A stretch of DNA of 64,000 nucleotides, taken from positions 1-64,000 of the forward strand of contig NZ_BAZK01000018.1 of the NCBI RefSeq assembly GCF_001310815.1. The letters are read 5' to 3'. Shown piece by piece: positions 1-8,099 of this stretch. The position numbers were made by a program, and so were the translations under genes. The first letter of the stretch is position 1; each line of letters begins with the position of its first letter. The DNA comes from Pseudovibrio denitrificans JCM 12308 (GTDB taxonomy: Bacteria > Pseudomonadota > Alphaproteobacteria > Rhizobiales > Stappiaceae). The notes beneath the pieces were generated by a model. The model saw nothing but the letters and a program-made list of their open reading frames with translations. It was not told the DNA's origin and searched no databases.

Positions 1-855
1 ATTCTCCGCAGGATGCGAGAGTGTGGAACTCTCAGCTCTCTAGCAGATGCGGTTTTTGAGGCAATGACAGCCCAATTGCCTGAGGCTGCAAATGAAGGGG
101 TAAAGCTGCTTGGAGCGCGGGCAGGGCAAACATCAGACGGTTCGGAACTATTAGGCTCTCTTCCTGCGTTAGCAGGCGTCATTCGATATGGGGAAGCACG
201 GGTAACTGATAGCGAGCAAATAGAAGAGTTGTTCTCACGAATTGCGGTGCAAGCTTGCGTGTCGCTCCCTTATGTGGTGCGGGGGCTGGACCAAGATGCG
301 GCTCTTAAACTTCGGGAAAAGTTTGAAGCTGCAAATGCCGCAATCGCGCTTCTTGAAGGAAAGAAGGAGTTGCGTGCGCAATGGCAGGATGCCTTGAGGT
401 CTGTGATTGATGAAGCTCAATCTCACAGATTGCTTTCGGGGTTATCTGCCAGACTTCTGTATGAGGATGATGTTTTATCTTCTATTGAGGCAGCAGACTT
501 GCTGTCGCGCATGATATCGCCTGGAACTTCTGTCCCTGATGCTGCGGCGTTTTTCACCGGTTTTCTAGAGGGAGCCGGCCAACAGCTGCTTTATGATGAT
601 GAGTTGCGTTATTGCGTCGACGAATGGTTACTCCGATTAGATGAAGAGGTTTTTGTCGAATACCTGCCGATTTTCAGAAGAGTATTTTCGCAGCTGGATC
701 AGTCTGAACGCCATAGACTGCTAAATGTTGTCAGTGGGCAAGAAAACCTTTCAGGAATGTCTTACGTTTCAACTGCAAACGCAGAGACTGAATGGCCCAA
801 GCATCTGAATATGCTGTTACAGTTGATGGGAGGGGATGTCCTTGAGCGAACGTAA
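1..855 (+). CDS. DUF5682 family protein, 3' part (5' end outside window)
   Basis: The frame is open to the left edge, so only the C-terminal ~284 residues are present; the ATG at 13 is probably internal. The tail, with a FFTGFLEGAG segment, a DEWLLRLDEEVFVEYLPIFRR segment (residues about 200-225 counted from position 13) and an SERHRL segment, resembles the C-terminus of DUF5682 proteins as I remember them. The stop overlaps the start of the following von Willebrand A gene by 20 bases, which fits the known pairing of DUF5682 and vWA proteins with a MoxR-type AAA+ ATPase and a SWIM zinc-finger protein. Those partners would lie upstream, outside the window. The biochemical role of the family is not established; a chaperone-like or conflict-system role is only a hypothesis. 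Confidence 0.75.
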   Translation: MLRRMRECGTLSSLADAVFEAMTAQLPEAANEGVKLLGARAGQTSDGSELLGSLPALAGVIRYGEARVTDSEQIEELFSRIAVQACVSLPYVVRGLDQDAALKLREKFEAANAAIALLEGKKELRAQWQDALRSVIDEAQSHRLLSGLSARLLYEDDVLSSIEAADLLSRMISPGTSVPDAAAFFTGFLEGAGQQLLYDDELRYCVDEWLLRLDEEVFVEYLPIFRRVFSQLDQSERHRLLNVVSGQENLSGMSYVSTANAETEWPKHLNMLLQLMGGDVLERT

Positions 856-2011
856 ACGCCGTTGGCAACTCGCATTGGGTGGAAACGATGACGGCTTGAA
901 TGAGCGGGATCAGAGGATGTCATCTGCGCTTACTGCACTTTATAATCCGCATGAGATGAGTGGTAGCAGTGGTGGTGGTAAGCGAAAGGGAGGGCTTGGC
1001 GGCTCAGCTCCCAAAATTGCCCGCTGGCTAGGAGATATCAGGGAGTTTTTCCCTACACCAGTCGTGCAGGTTATTCAGAGAGATGCTTATGATCGCCTCG
1101 GTTTGCAGCAAATGTTGCTTGAACCTGAGTTTCTTGCAGCAATGGAAGCTGACGTAAACTTAGTAGCTGATTTGGTTTCGATGCGTGGCATTATGCCGGA
1201 CAAAGTCAAAGATACGGCGCGTGACGTTATTGCAAAGGTTGTTGCAGAGCTTATGGAGAGGCTGGAGCGGCGCACGGCTGAGGCTTTGCGTGGCGCAGTC
1301 GATAAGTCTAAGCGCACGTTCAGGCCGCGTTTCAATGATATTGACTGGCCTCGCACTATTGGTGCCAATCTACATACATATCAAGCGGACTATCAGACTA
1401 TAATCCCTGAACGCATAATTGGCTTTATGCGCCGACAGCGCAGGCTTGTTGATCTGGATGAAGTGATCTTGTGCGTTGACCAGTCAGGTTCAATGGCTTC
1501 CTCTGTGGTGTATGCTTCGATCTTTGCTGCAGTGATGGCATCTCTTCCAGTGGTTTCGACAAAACTGGTCTGCTTTGATACTGCTATTCTTGATTTGACT
1601 GAGGATCTTTCTGATCCCGTTGAGGTGCTGTTTGGTGTCCAGCTTGGTGGGGGAACCGATATTAATCAGGCTGTTGCGTACTGTGAGGATAAGATTGAAA
1701 GGCCTGGGAAGTCGCATCTTGTGCTGATTACGGATCTTTATGAAGGGGGCAATGAGCGAGAGCTCATCGCACGTCTCAGCGCACTTGTAAGCTCAGGTGT
1801 CAACGTTATTGTGCTACTTGCCCTTTCGGATCAGGGACATCCTTCTTACGATGTAAATTTGGCGGGTATCGTTGCTTCATTAGGCGTGCCGGTTTTCGCT
1901 GCCACACCAGATCAGTTTCCTGATCTCATGAGCTGTGCGCTAAGACGTGAAGACATTATGCAATGGGCGGCAACACAGGATATTCAAGTGGTACGTGCGG
2001 AGGAGAGTTAA
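836..2011 (+). CDS. VWA domain-containing protein (DUF5682/MoxR-associated)
   Basis: This 391-residue protein has a C-terminal von Willebrand factor A domain. The metal-ion-dependent adhesion site motif DQSGSM lies at about residue 215, followed by a GGGTDIN loop and a VLITDLYEGG strand. The N-terminal half is charged and helical, begins with an RKRRWQLALGG segment and has a Gly/Ser/Lys-rich linker around residues 42-55. The ATG at 836 sits in the end of the DUF5682 gene, so the two are probably translationally coupled. vWA proteins of this type work with MoxR AAA+ ATPases, probably as substrate adaptors or metal-dependent scaffolds. No signal peptide is visible, so a cytoplasmic location is likely. 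Confidence 0.85.
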   Translation: MSLSERKRRWQLALGGNDDGLNERDQRMSSALTALYNPHEMSGSSGGGKRKGGLGGSAPKIARWLGDIREFFPTPVVQVIQRDAYDRLGLQQMLLEPEFLAAMEADVNLVADLVSMRGIMPDKVKDTARDVIAKVVAELMERLERRTAEALRGAVDKSKRTFRPRFNDIDWPRTIGANLHTYQADYQTIIPERIIGFMRRQRRLVDLDEVILCVDQSGSMASSVVYASIFAAVMASLPVVSTKLVCFDTAILDLTEDLSDPVEVLFGVQLGGGTDINQAVAYCEDKIERPGKSHLVLITDLYEGGNERELIARLSALVSSGVNVIVLLALSDQGHPSYDVNLAGIVASLGVPVFAATPDQFPDLMSCALRREDIMQWAATQDIQVVRAEES

Positions 2012-2108
2012 AGAGTTCTCTTCCGTTGCATCTAGTGGCGGAACTTGAAGTCGCTGCTGTGTTTTAGGCAGGGATACACCAATCTCTACAAGGACTTGGT
2101 GTTTAAAA

Positions 2109-2131
2109 CAAAAAAAACACCTTGCGGTGTC
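2109..2131 (-). terminator. Rho-independent terminator of tRNA-Met
   Basis: Read on the minus strand there is a 5-bp ACACC/GGTGT stem with a four-base loop, followed by a run of seven or eight T. It lies about 30 bases past the 3' CCA of the tRNA. Confidence 0.75.
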
Positions 2132-2161
2132 TTGTCGTCTTGATCTTCATTTGAAGAGAGA

Positions 2162-2238
2162 TGGTAGCGAGGGAGGGACTTGAACCCCCGACACGCGGAT
2201 TATGATTCCGCTGCTCTAACCAACTGAGCTACCCCGCC
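2162..2238 (-). tRNA. tRNA-Met (CAU anticodon, elongator type)
   Basis: The 77-base minus-strand sequence folds as a full cloverleaf. It has a GGCGGGG acceptor arm, a D-loop containing AGTTGGTTAGA, an anticodon stem GCGGA/TCCGC enclosing ATCATAA (anticodon CAT), a T-arm GGGGG-TTCAAGT-CCCTC and an encoded CCA end. Position 1 is G paired with U at 72, unlike initiator tRNA-Met, which carries an unpaired 1:72 position. An Ile2 tRNA whose CAU is modified by TilS cannot be fully excluded from sequence alone, but this sequence is the usual alphaproteobacterial elongator Met form. Confidence 0.93.
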
Positions 2239-2284
2239 ATCCGGTGCGCTATGTTGCGGTGGTGACCGCCGCGCTGTGAGGGGG

Positions 2285-2313
2285 TGTATAAGGCCCCAGA
2301 CGGGTGTCGTCAA
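2285..2313 (-). promoter_or_regulatory. Predicted sigma-70 promoter for tRNA-Met
   Basis: On the minus strand TTGACG (2308-2313) and TATACA (2285-2290) are separated by 17 bases, a near-consensus housekeeping promoter about 45 bases upstream of the tRNA 5' end. The rest of 2239-2532 shows no convincing gene. Confidence 0.7.
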
Positions 2314-2532
2314 GCGTTCTTAGCTAAGTTTTGTGGAAATATGCCTTCTTGTGAAAAACTCCATGAAACCTAGGGTTAATGCCAATTTCATTGAGGTTTA
2401 ACTGCCGGTTGTGACTTGGAGTTGCGAAAATAATCGAAAATCTTTCCAACCCAATATTCCTCAAATGGATTTCTTAGGCTGCGATTGCTCTGAAGAGCGT
2501 GACTGAAGGCTGGCTGGTGTTGTTATGGGGAC

Positions 2533-2577
2533 AATAAAAAACGCCCCGCAAGGTGTTGATACCAAGCGAGGCGTTTG
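2533..2577 (-). terminator. Terminator downstream of mnmA
   Basis: An AAACGCCTCGCTT arm and a complementary GCGGGGCGTTT arm flank a loop on the minus strand, followed by TTTT. It lies 20 bases past the mnmA stop. Confidence 0.7.
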
Positions 2578-2597
2578 TTTCATAATTGGCTTGCAGT

Positions 2598-3800
2598 TTA
2601 GCTTGCTGGGAAACCTGCTGCTTCCCAGCTCTTGCCGAGCAGGGCTTTTAGAGCAGCTTCTGCGCCTTCCTGTTTCTCGGCACGCTGAATCCAGCCGCCA
2701 CCAAGGACGCGAGCTTCCTGTCCTTCTTTATCGAAGAAGACACAAGCCTGACCTGGAGCGACGCCCATTTCACCAGCGACGAGCTCTACCTGAATGTTCT
2801 CACCATTCTTACGCAGCACTGCTTCGGTTGGTGGGCGAGTGGAGCGCACTTTAGCGTAAACTGTGATGCCTTCTTCTGGCAGATCGTCCAGAGTACCCGG
2901 GCCAATCCAGTTGACTTCGCGCAGTAACAGATTGTGTGTTGCGAGGGCTTCTTTAGGACCAACAATCACTCGACGACCATCAGCATCCAGATGAACCACG
3001 TAGAGCGGGTCGCCTGTTGCGACGCCAATGCCGCGGCGCTGACCGATCGTGTAATGAATAATGCCGTTGTGCTTGCCCAGTACACGGCCATCCACGTGCA
3101 CGATATCACCTGGTTCTGCTGCATGTGGCCGCAGTTTGGCGATGACATCGGTGTAACGGCCTTGTGGCACAAAGCAGATATCCTGACTGTCATGCTTATC
3201 GGCGATTGCCAGATCAAACTCTCGGGCCAGTTCACGTACTTCCGGTTTTGTCATGCCGCCAAGAGGGAAGCGAAGGAAGTCTAGCTGTTCCTGTGTGGTG
3301 GCAAACAGGAAGTAGCTCTGGTCACGGTCCAGATCGACAGGGCGGAACATGGCAAGCTGGTTGCCTTCTATACCTGTGCGAACATAGTGGCCAGTGACGA
3401 GCACATCCGCACCTAGATCCTTGGCTGTTTCCAGTAGGTCTTTGAACTTGACGGTCTGGTTACAGGTGACACAAGGAATTGGAGTTTCGCCGTTGATGTA
3501 ACTGTCGGCGAAGCGTTCGATCACTTGCTCTTTAAAGCGGGACTCATAATCCAGAACGTAATGTGGGATGCCGAGCTTCTCTGCAACACGGCGGGCATCG
3601 TGGATGTCCTGTCCTGCGCAGCAAGCGCCCTTGCGTTGGATTGCTTCGCCATGATCGTAAAGCTGTAGTGTGACGCCAACGACATCATAGCCTTCGCGCT
3701 TCATCAGTCCGGCAACGACTGATGAATCTACGCCGCCTGACATGGCAACAACCACCCGTGTGTCTTCCGGGCGGCCGGGCAGGCCAAGACTGTTTAGCAT
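2598..3800 (-). CDS. mnmA: tRNA-specific 2-thiouridylase MnmA
   Basis: MnmA activates the C2 of wobble uridine 34 with ATP and inserts sulfur relayed from IscS/Tus proteins, making s2U in tRNA-Lys, -Glu and -Gln. The 400-residue length fits the alphaproteobacterial family. The PP-loop SGGVDSS is at about residue 20. The catalytic cysteine pair is visible as PCVTCNQ (about residue 108) and DICFVP (about residue 206). The C-terminal beta-barrel with [13 protein letters not shown] and PGQACVFF is intact. The gene is transcribed alone on the minus strand and ends at its own terminator. Confidence 0.96.
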   Translation of the reverse strand: MLNSLGLPGRPEDTRVVVAMSGGVDSSVVAGLMKREGYDVVGVTLQLYDHGEAIQRKGACCAGQDIHDARRVAEKLGIPHYVLDYESRFKEQVIERFADSYINGETPIPCVTCNQTVKFKDLLETAKDLGADVLVTGHYVRTGIEGNQLAMFRPVDLDRDQSYFLFATTQEQLDFLRFPLGGMTKPEVRELAREFDLAIADKHDSQDICFVPQGRYTDVIAKLRPHAAEPGDIVHVDGRVLGKHNGIIHYTIGQRRGIGVATGDPLYVVHLDADGRRVIVGPKEALATHNLLLREVNWIGPGTLDDLPEEGITVYAKVRSTRPPTEAVLRKNGENIQVELVAGEMGVAPGQACVFFDKEGQEARVLGGGWIQRAEKQEGAEAALKALLGKSWEAAGFPAS

Positions 3801-4077
3801 TCCAAGTACCTCATCCTGTAGGCGCGTTTGAAAAGAGAGCCATATCTATAATGCAACGAGCAGAATTCAAGCTTGGGAGACATTGAAATCCGAAGTGCAG
3901 ATTAGTTTCTTTTGCTTGCTTAGTGCTTGTTGCGCTTTGGCGATGGCTAAGCGCAAACTCTCATTTTTAAACGCTTCGTATGCGTACGCTTTGAGCGTGT
4001 TAGTTGGCGGGAATATACCTAAAACTCGACGGAAGGCCAATCTTTTTGATTAGGGCATTTTGCAGGCTGGGCATTTG
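3801..4077. other. Intergenic region between mnmA and the fliK operon
   Basis: The region between divergent genes has no open frame of useful length. It has several short inverted repeats (for example around 3939-3960) and presumably holds the mnmA promoter on the minus strand. Confidence 0.5.
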
Positions 4078-4094
4078 TTGCCGGGAGGCGGCAA
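4078..4094 (+). promoter_or_regulatory. Candidate FlbD-type enhancer (TTGCCG-N5-CGGCAA)
   Basis: The inverted repeat TTGCCGGGAGGCGGCAA is centred about 120 bases upstream of the predicted sigma-54 transcription start. That is the usual distance for a bacterial enhancer-binding protein. Its CGGCAAA half recurs in the palindrome in front of fliF (7830-7848). Assignment to FlbD is inference. Confidence 0.5.
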
Positions 4095-4178
4095 ATAAGT
4101 CGGTGCTATTCGGTTGTCTGTGCAAGGTTGATTTGGTTTATCTTATTGTAATTAAGGATTAATTTAGATTTGTATAAC

Positions 4179-4194
4179 TGGCCTGCTATTTGCA
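4179..4194 (+). promoter_or_regulatory. Sigma-54 promoter for fliK-flgD
   Basis: TGGCCTGCTATTTGCA matches the -24/-12 consensus TGGCAC-N5-TTGCA, with the invariant GG (4180-4181) and GC (4192-4193) exactly 10 bases apart. Transcription would start near 4205, about 55 bases ahead of the fliK ATG. The region is A/T rich. Confidence 0.8.
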
Positions 4195-4259
4195 TATCTG
4201 CGCGCAAGATATCTTTGTCATCGCTTTTGATGATACGTGCTGCGTAGTTTGAGGAATAT

Positions 4260-6608
4260 ATGTCGCAACCTGCCTTGCTGAGTTTGAATAGCCCAGTTCA
4301 GCTGCAAACACCTGTTGGACCCGCTCCCGGGCAAGGTGGTAATGCGCTGCTTGGCGAAGGTGTGCTTGGCCAAAACGCGGATCTCTTTTCTAACCTTCTG
4401 GCGAAGGCTTCTGAAGGCGATGGAGCTGCTGCAACGGCAGTGGATCTGTTTTCAGGTGCCTTGAACGCTGGTGGAGACCTACCCGTTCTCAATCCAGAAC
4501 TTGTTCAGCAAGAAGCTGGAGAAGATGGCGTTGCTGGTTTGGCCGCAGATCTTTCGGTTTCTGCGACTGCACAGGTTTCGGCTGCTTCTGAAAACCTGAG
4601 CGTGATTGCTGGCATTCAAGGGACGAGCGCTGCGCAAACTATTGCTGTTGGAATTGTAGCACCTGTTGCAGATGGTACGAAGGCGCCGTTTGTGCCGCTG
4701 CCGCAGAACGTGACCGGCAAGCCTGCTGGAAATGGCGAGCAGGGTAGTGGTGCCAAGGCAGTAGGAAGTGCTACTGCACCAGCCGTTGGCGCTCGGTCAG
4801 CTTCTGAGGTTGTTGCTCCAGTCGCGAAGGGCGAGCAGACCGCTCCGCTTGCGAATGAGAATGTACAGGATATTGAGCTGGCAACAGCAACGCTTAAGGA
4901 GCGCGGTGGGCAGATCTTGCCGCTTGGCTCTGACGGGGATGTTGAAACTGCTCGTTCTACAACTGTTAAAGCTGGAGTGACTGGGCAGCAGGATGATGCA
5001 AGGTCTCATGGCGCTGCTGCTACTCCTCAAGAGACCGTTGCGAGTGACACCGTAAAGCCTGCTGAAGCGCGGGTCGCTCAAGCCGATGCAGCCATTAATC
5101 CTGTTGTGCTGCCGAAGACTGATGCAACGGCAAATGTTGACCCAGAGCTTGTGGCCCGTGCAGCAGATGCGGTGAGTGCTCGTCGTAGCAACGGTGAACA
5201 AGTGCAAACTGCAGCCGGTACCAATGCATCCTCGCAGTCTTCAGAGGCTGTCGATGGGAAAGTGCAACAGCAGCAGGAACTGGGCCGGGTTGAAGCACCA
5301 AAAGTGCTTGGACCTCATCCAAGTGTAAAGGCTGTTAGTGCTGTAACATCCGAGGCGACCGTTCAACCAGCTGCACAAGTAGCGGCTGATGCTGTGTCTG
5401 AACTGGCGAAAGCGACTGAGGTGAAGAGCATCAAGGTGCAGAATGAACCTGCGCAAGCTCAGCCAGTACTCACAAAAGACAACTCTCAGTCTGCAGTTAC
5501 TACTGATGACGCTCTAGTCGAGAGTGATGTGCAGGATCAAGAACCAGTTCTTGTACGCCGTTTGGACCGGTCTGGACCGGGTTTTGTTGGAAGTCAGCAG
5601 CGTGCAGCGCAACCAGTATCTCAGGAGGGGGATGGTCAGATCATCTTCCCTAATGTGACAGCAAAAGTTGAGCCTGCTGTGAAAAGCGGTGAGCAGCTGG
5701 CTCAGGTGCAGCGAGCAGCGGGTGAACCAGCACAGCAGGGTGCTGAAAGCGGTGTCCGCGTTGCTGAACAGTCCAGCCGAACTGCTTCTGTCGCTACTGC
5801 GGCGGCTCCATTGACTGCTAATAACAAAGTCACTGGTGGTTCTACCCAGAATGCCTTCCCTTCAGAAGGGTCAGCGGAAACTACAACAGGTTTTGAGGTA
5901 GAAGAGCAAGCGGGTGTTCAAGGCAAGGCTGTTGAGCAGACTGCATCTACTAATAAGAAGAGTGGAAGCGCACCGGTTGTTGTTCAGGTGAAGGTGCAAC
6001 AACCTTCTGAGCAAGGAACGGCTCCCACGACATTTGGTTGGGGACTTGCAGCGGGACCGTTGGATGGGTCTGAGGCTGAGCTGGATTGGGAAAGCTCTGA
6101 GGCGATCTCCAGCACAGCGTCCCGTTCTGAAAATGCTTTCCGCTCTATGGGCTCGCTGCCAACAGCTACCCTAAGAAATGTGGCTAACTCTGTTTGGCCG
6201 GAGATAGCTCGTCAGGTGAGTGGTGGTGTGAACCGGTTTGAGATCAGGCTTGATCCGAAAGAGCTGGGTTCTGTCGATGTATCTATTGAATTTAGCAAGG
6301 ATGGACGTGTTCGTGCACACTTGATCGCTGAGCGCCCAGAAACGCTTGAGCTTTTGCAAAAAGATCAGCGTGGGTTGGAGAAAGCCCTTCAGGAAGCTGG
6401 CATTGATGCCGACAAGAGTTCGCTCCGCTTTTCTTTAGGACATCGGGACGGCGGCTCTCAGGATGCTCATCAGCAGGATGGACGTGATCCGCTCGTTGCT
6501 CAGCTGGACAGAGCTTCTGATGATGCTGACCTTCCAGACGACACCTATCTCGCTTCTAATAAAGTAAATAATAGTTCCCGCGCTGGTGGCGTGGATATTT
6601 CGGTTTGA
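4260..6608 (+). CDS. fliK: Flagellar hook-length control protein FliK
   Basis: FliK is a secreted molecular ruler that stops hook growth and switches the flagellar export gate to filament substrates. The 782-residue protein has a long low-complexity Ala/Val/Gln/Glu-rich N-terminal two-thirds, typical of an unfolded ruler. It ends in a compact Flg_hook domain at about residues 655-735, recognised by the RFEIRLDPKELGSVDV segment and the following LLQKDQRGLEKALQEAG segment. The ATG is preceded by GAGGA at a suitable distance. It is the first gene after the sigma-54 promoter and lies 22 bases ahead of flgD. The N-terminal part is too divergent to align by eye, so the call rests on the C-terminal domain, composition and neighbours. 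Confidence 0.88.
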   Translation: MSQPALLSLNSPVQLQTPVGPAPGQGGNALLGEGVLGQNADLFSNLLAKASEGDGAAATAVDLFSGALNAGGDLPVLNPELVQQEAGEDGVAGLAADLSVSATAQVSAASENLSVIAGIQGTSAAQTIAVGIVAPVADGTKAPFVPLPQNVTGKPAGNGEQGSGAKAVGSATAPAVGARSASEVVAPVAKGEQTAPLANENVQDIELATATLKERGGQILPLGSDGDVETARSTTVKAGVTGQQDDARSHGAAATPQETVASDTVKPAEARVAQADAAINPVVLPKTDATANVDPELVARAADAVSARRSNGEQVQTAAGTNASSQSSEAVDGKVQQQQELGRVEAPKVLGPHPSVKAVSAVTSEATVQPAAQVAADAVSELAKATEVKSIKVQNEPAQAQPVLTKDNSQSAVTTDDALVESDVQDQEPVLVRRLDRSGPGFVGSQQRAAQPVSQEGDGQIIFPNVTAKVEPAVKSGEQLAQVQRAAGEPAQQGAESGVRVAEQSSRTASVATAAAPLTANNKVTGGSTQNAFPSEGSAETTTGFEVEEQAGVQGKAVEQTASTNKKSGSAPVVVQVKVQQPSEQGTAPTTFGWGLAAGPLDGSEAELDWESSEAISSTASRSENAFRSMGSLPTATLRNVANSVWPEIARQVSGGVNRFEIRLDPKELGSVDVSIEFSKDGRVRAHLIAERPETLELLQKDQRGLEKALQEAGIDADKSSLRFSLGHRDGGSQDAHQQDGRDPLVAQLDRASDDADLPDDTYLASNKVNNSSRAGGVDISV

Positions 6609-6630
6609 TGCCGTTTTGAGGAAATAGACG

Positions 6631-7287
6631 ATGACTACTATTAACGCACTGACCCCCAATGCGGGTTCCTCTGGCTCAAACACTCAGAACGACATCAACG
6701 CCAACTTTAATCTGTTCATCTCTTTGCTCACCACGCAGATTCAAAATCAGGATCCGCTGGAGCCTCTCGATTCGTCTGAGTACACGAATCAATTGGTTCA
6801 ATACACAATGGTTGAGCAACAGGCTGCAACAACAGAGAAATTAGATGAGCAGCTCACTCAGCTCAAAACGCAAAGTGCGAGTCAGTTCGTAAATTATATC
6901 GGCAAGGAAGTGACTGCCCAAAGCTCAACAGCTCAGCTCAAGGATGACAAGGCATCCTGGAATCTTGATGCTGTTTCTGCTGGTAAGGCGACTGTTACTA
7001 TTAAGAACAGTGAGGGCGCTGAGGTCTATCAGAAAGAGATTGATCTGAAAGAAGGCGATAATACCTTTGAGTGGGATGGTGTCGCGACAAACGGCACAAA
7101 AGCTGAGGATGGCGCTTATTCCATTGATATTATTACGAAGGATGCCAATGGTGAACCCTTCGCTGTACAGACTGAAGTGAAAGGCACTGTGGATGCCGTG
7201 GACTTCAGCACAGGTGACATTATTTTGCATATGGGCGATCTGAAAATTCCGGTGGGTGAAGTCACTGGAGTCAAAGGAGTTCTCTAG
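6631..7287 (+). CDS. flgD: Flagellar hook assembly scaffold FlgD
   Basis: FlgD caps the growing hook and guides FlgE polymerisation. The 218-residue protein begins with the conserved N-terminal secretion/capping helix region: FNLFISLLTTQIQNQDPLEP at about residues 27-46, then EYTNQLVQYTMVEQQ. The C-terminal part holds the FlgD tudor-like and Ig-like folds, with a WDGVATNG motif at about residue 149 and a final GEVTGVKGV strand. A GAGGAAATAGACG leader supplies the ribosome binding site. It shares the fliK transcript. Confidence 0.95.
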   Translation: MTTINALTPNAGSSGSNTQNDINANFNLFISLLTTQIQNQDPLEPLDSSEYTNQLVQYTMVEQQAATTEKLDEQLTQLKTQSASQFVNYIGKEVTAQSSTAQLKDDKASWNLDAVSAGKATVTIKNSEGAEVYQKEIDLKEGDNTFEWDGVATNGTKAEDGAYSIDIITKDANGEPFAVQTEVKGTVDAVDFSTGDIILHMGDLKIPVGEVTGVKGVL

Positions 7288-7412
7288 TAGTTAATATCCA
7301 CTAAGATTCCCGGTTATGAATCTTACCAAAAGATTGATGGGGGCTTAGCCAAATTTTAAGCGCCTTGTTCTAGTCTCATGCTCAGCTTGGTCATGGTTTG
7401 TGTGAGAGTAGA

Positions 7413-7691
7413 ATGACCGAACATATTCGTTCACGAGTAAAATACGTCATCGGTCCCGATGGGAGCCCTTTGACGATAGCGGATCTTCCACCCACTTCTA
7501 CGAAGCGGTGGGTTATCAGGAGAAAAGCTGAAGTGGTTGCGGCTGTGCGTGGAGGCTTGTTGTCTCTGGATGAAGCCTGTAACCGGTATACTTTGACTGT
7601 TGAAGAGTTTCTGTCATGGCAGAACTCGATCGATCGTCATGGATTAGCCGGGTTGCGCGCTACACGCGTTCAGGACTATCGCAGCAACTAG
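7413..7691 (+). CDS. sciP: SciP, small CtrA inhibitory protein (DUF1153)
   Basis: In Caulobacter SciP binds DNA and CtrA and blocks recruitment of RNA polymerase to CtrA-activated promoters, many of them flagellar. The 92-residue product carries the family signature: VIGPDGSPLT, then KRWVIRRKAEVVAAVRGGLL at about residues 31-50, then LDEACNRY and a helix-turn-helix ending HGLAGLRATRVQ. I prefer the ATG at 7413 (GAGAG seven bases ahead) over an in-frame TTG at 7398. It is a single gene between the fliK-flgD operon and the fliF promoter, and it is followed by a strong terminator. Confidence 0.93.
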   Translation: MTEHIRSRVKYVIGPDGSPLTIADLPPTSTKRWVIRRKAEVVAAVRGGLLSLDEACNRYTLTVEEFLSWQNSIDRHGLAGLRATRVQDYRSN

Positions 7692-7743
7692 TAAGCTTCA
7701 GGCAAATAAAAGGCGTGATGCCCGAACAGGTTTGAGGTTCTGA

Positions 7744-7773
7744 AAAGGCCGGCTGTTATAGCCGGCCTTTTTG
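7744..7773 (+). terminator. Rho-independent terminator of sciP
   Basis: A perfect AAAGGCCGGC/GCCGGCCTTT stem with a seven-base loop is followed by TTTTT. It separates sciP from the fliF promoter region. Confidence 0.92.
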
Positions 7774-7800
7774 TATGTGGTAGCCACATTTTGTACATTT

Positions 7801-7825
7801 TTAAGCATTAACCATGATGTCTTAA
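7801..7825 (+). promoter_or_regulatory. Cluster of CtrA-like half-sites upstream of fliF
   Basis: TTAA (7801-7804), TTAACCAT (7808-7815, the classic CtrA half-site) and TTAAC (7822-7826) are packed into 26 bases. The spacing between the last two (10 bases) is not the standard N7, so this is a weaker site than 7964-7978. Confidence 0.45.
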
Positions 7826-7829
7826 CTGC

Positions 7830-7848
7830 TTCGGCAAAATCTGCCGAA
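7830..7848 (+). promoter_or_regulatory. Candidate FlbD-binding palindrome upstream of fliF
   Basis: TTCGGCAAAATCTGCCGAA is a perfect 7-bp inverted repeat around AAATC, five bases past the CtrA-like cluster. In Caulobacter FlbD binds a site in the fliF promoter and represses it. The CGGCAAA core is shared with 4078-4094. FlbD binding is inferred. Confidence 0.55.
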
Positions 7849-7963
7849 CAGGCCGCCCAAGATTCATTCGAGTCTTCAAAAGGCTAGTCAAAGGCCTTTC
7901 CTGCGATATTCCACAATGCTTCTTTGTGGGTAGAGTTCCCGTTTACCGATTATTAGGGCTTTG

Positions 7964-7978
7964 TTAACCTTTTGTTAA
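7964..7978 (+). promoter_or_regulatory. CtrA box TTAA-N7-TTAA upstream of fliF
   Basis: TTAACCTTTTGTTAA fits the full CtrA consensus with exact N7 spacing, 122 bases before the fliF start, with a further TTAA at 7981. In Caulobacter CtrA activates the early flagellar genes that include fliF. The rest of 7849-8099 holds no gene. Confidence 0.65.
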
Positions 7979-8099
7979 CTTTAAGGCGGGCAATTTTTAC
8001 CTACCAGCAAATCAGGGGCAAATCACACCGTATTCCAAGGTGTTGAGAGTATTGCTGGTGCTTTTTGAATGAGCGATTAAAAAGTACGGGGCGGCAACT

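Noticed and set aside
7303..7324. AAGATTC/GAATCTT inverted repeat after flgD as a terminator
   Set aside because: The stem is A/T rich, only seven pairs, and lacks a T-run.
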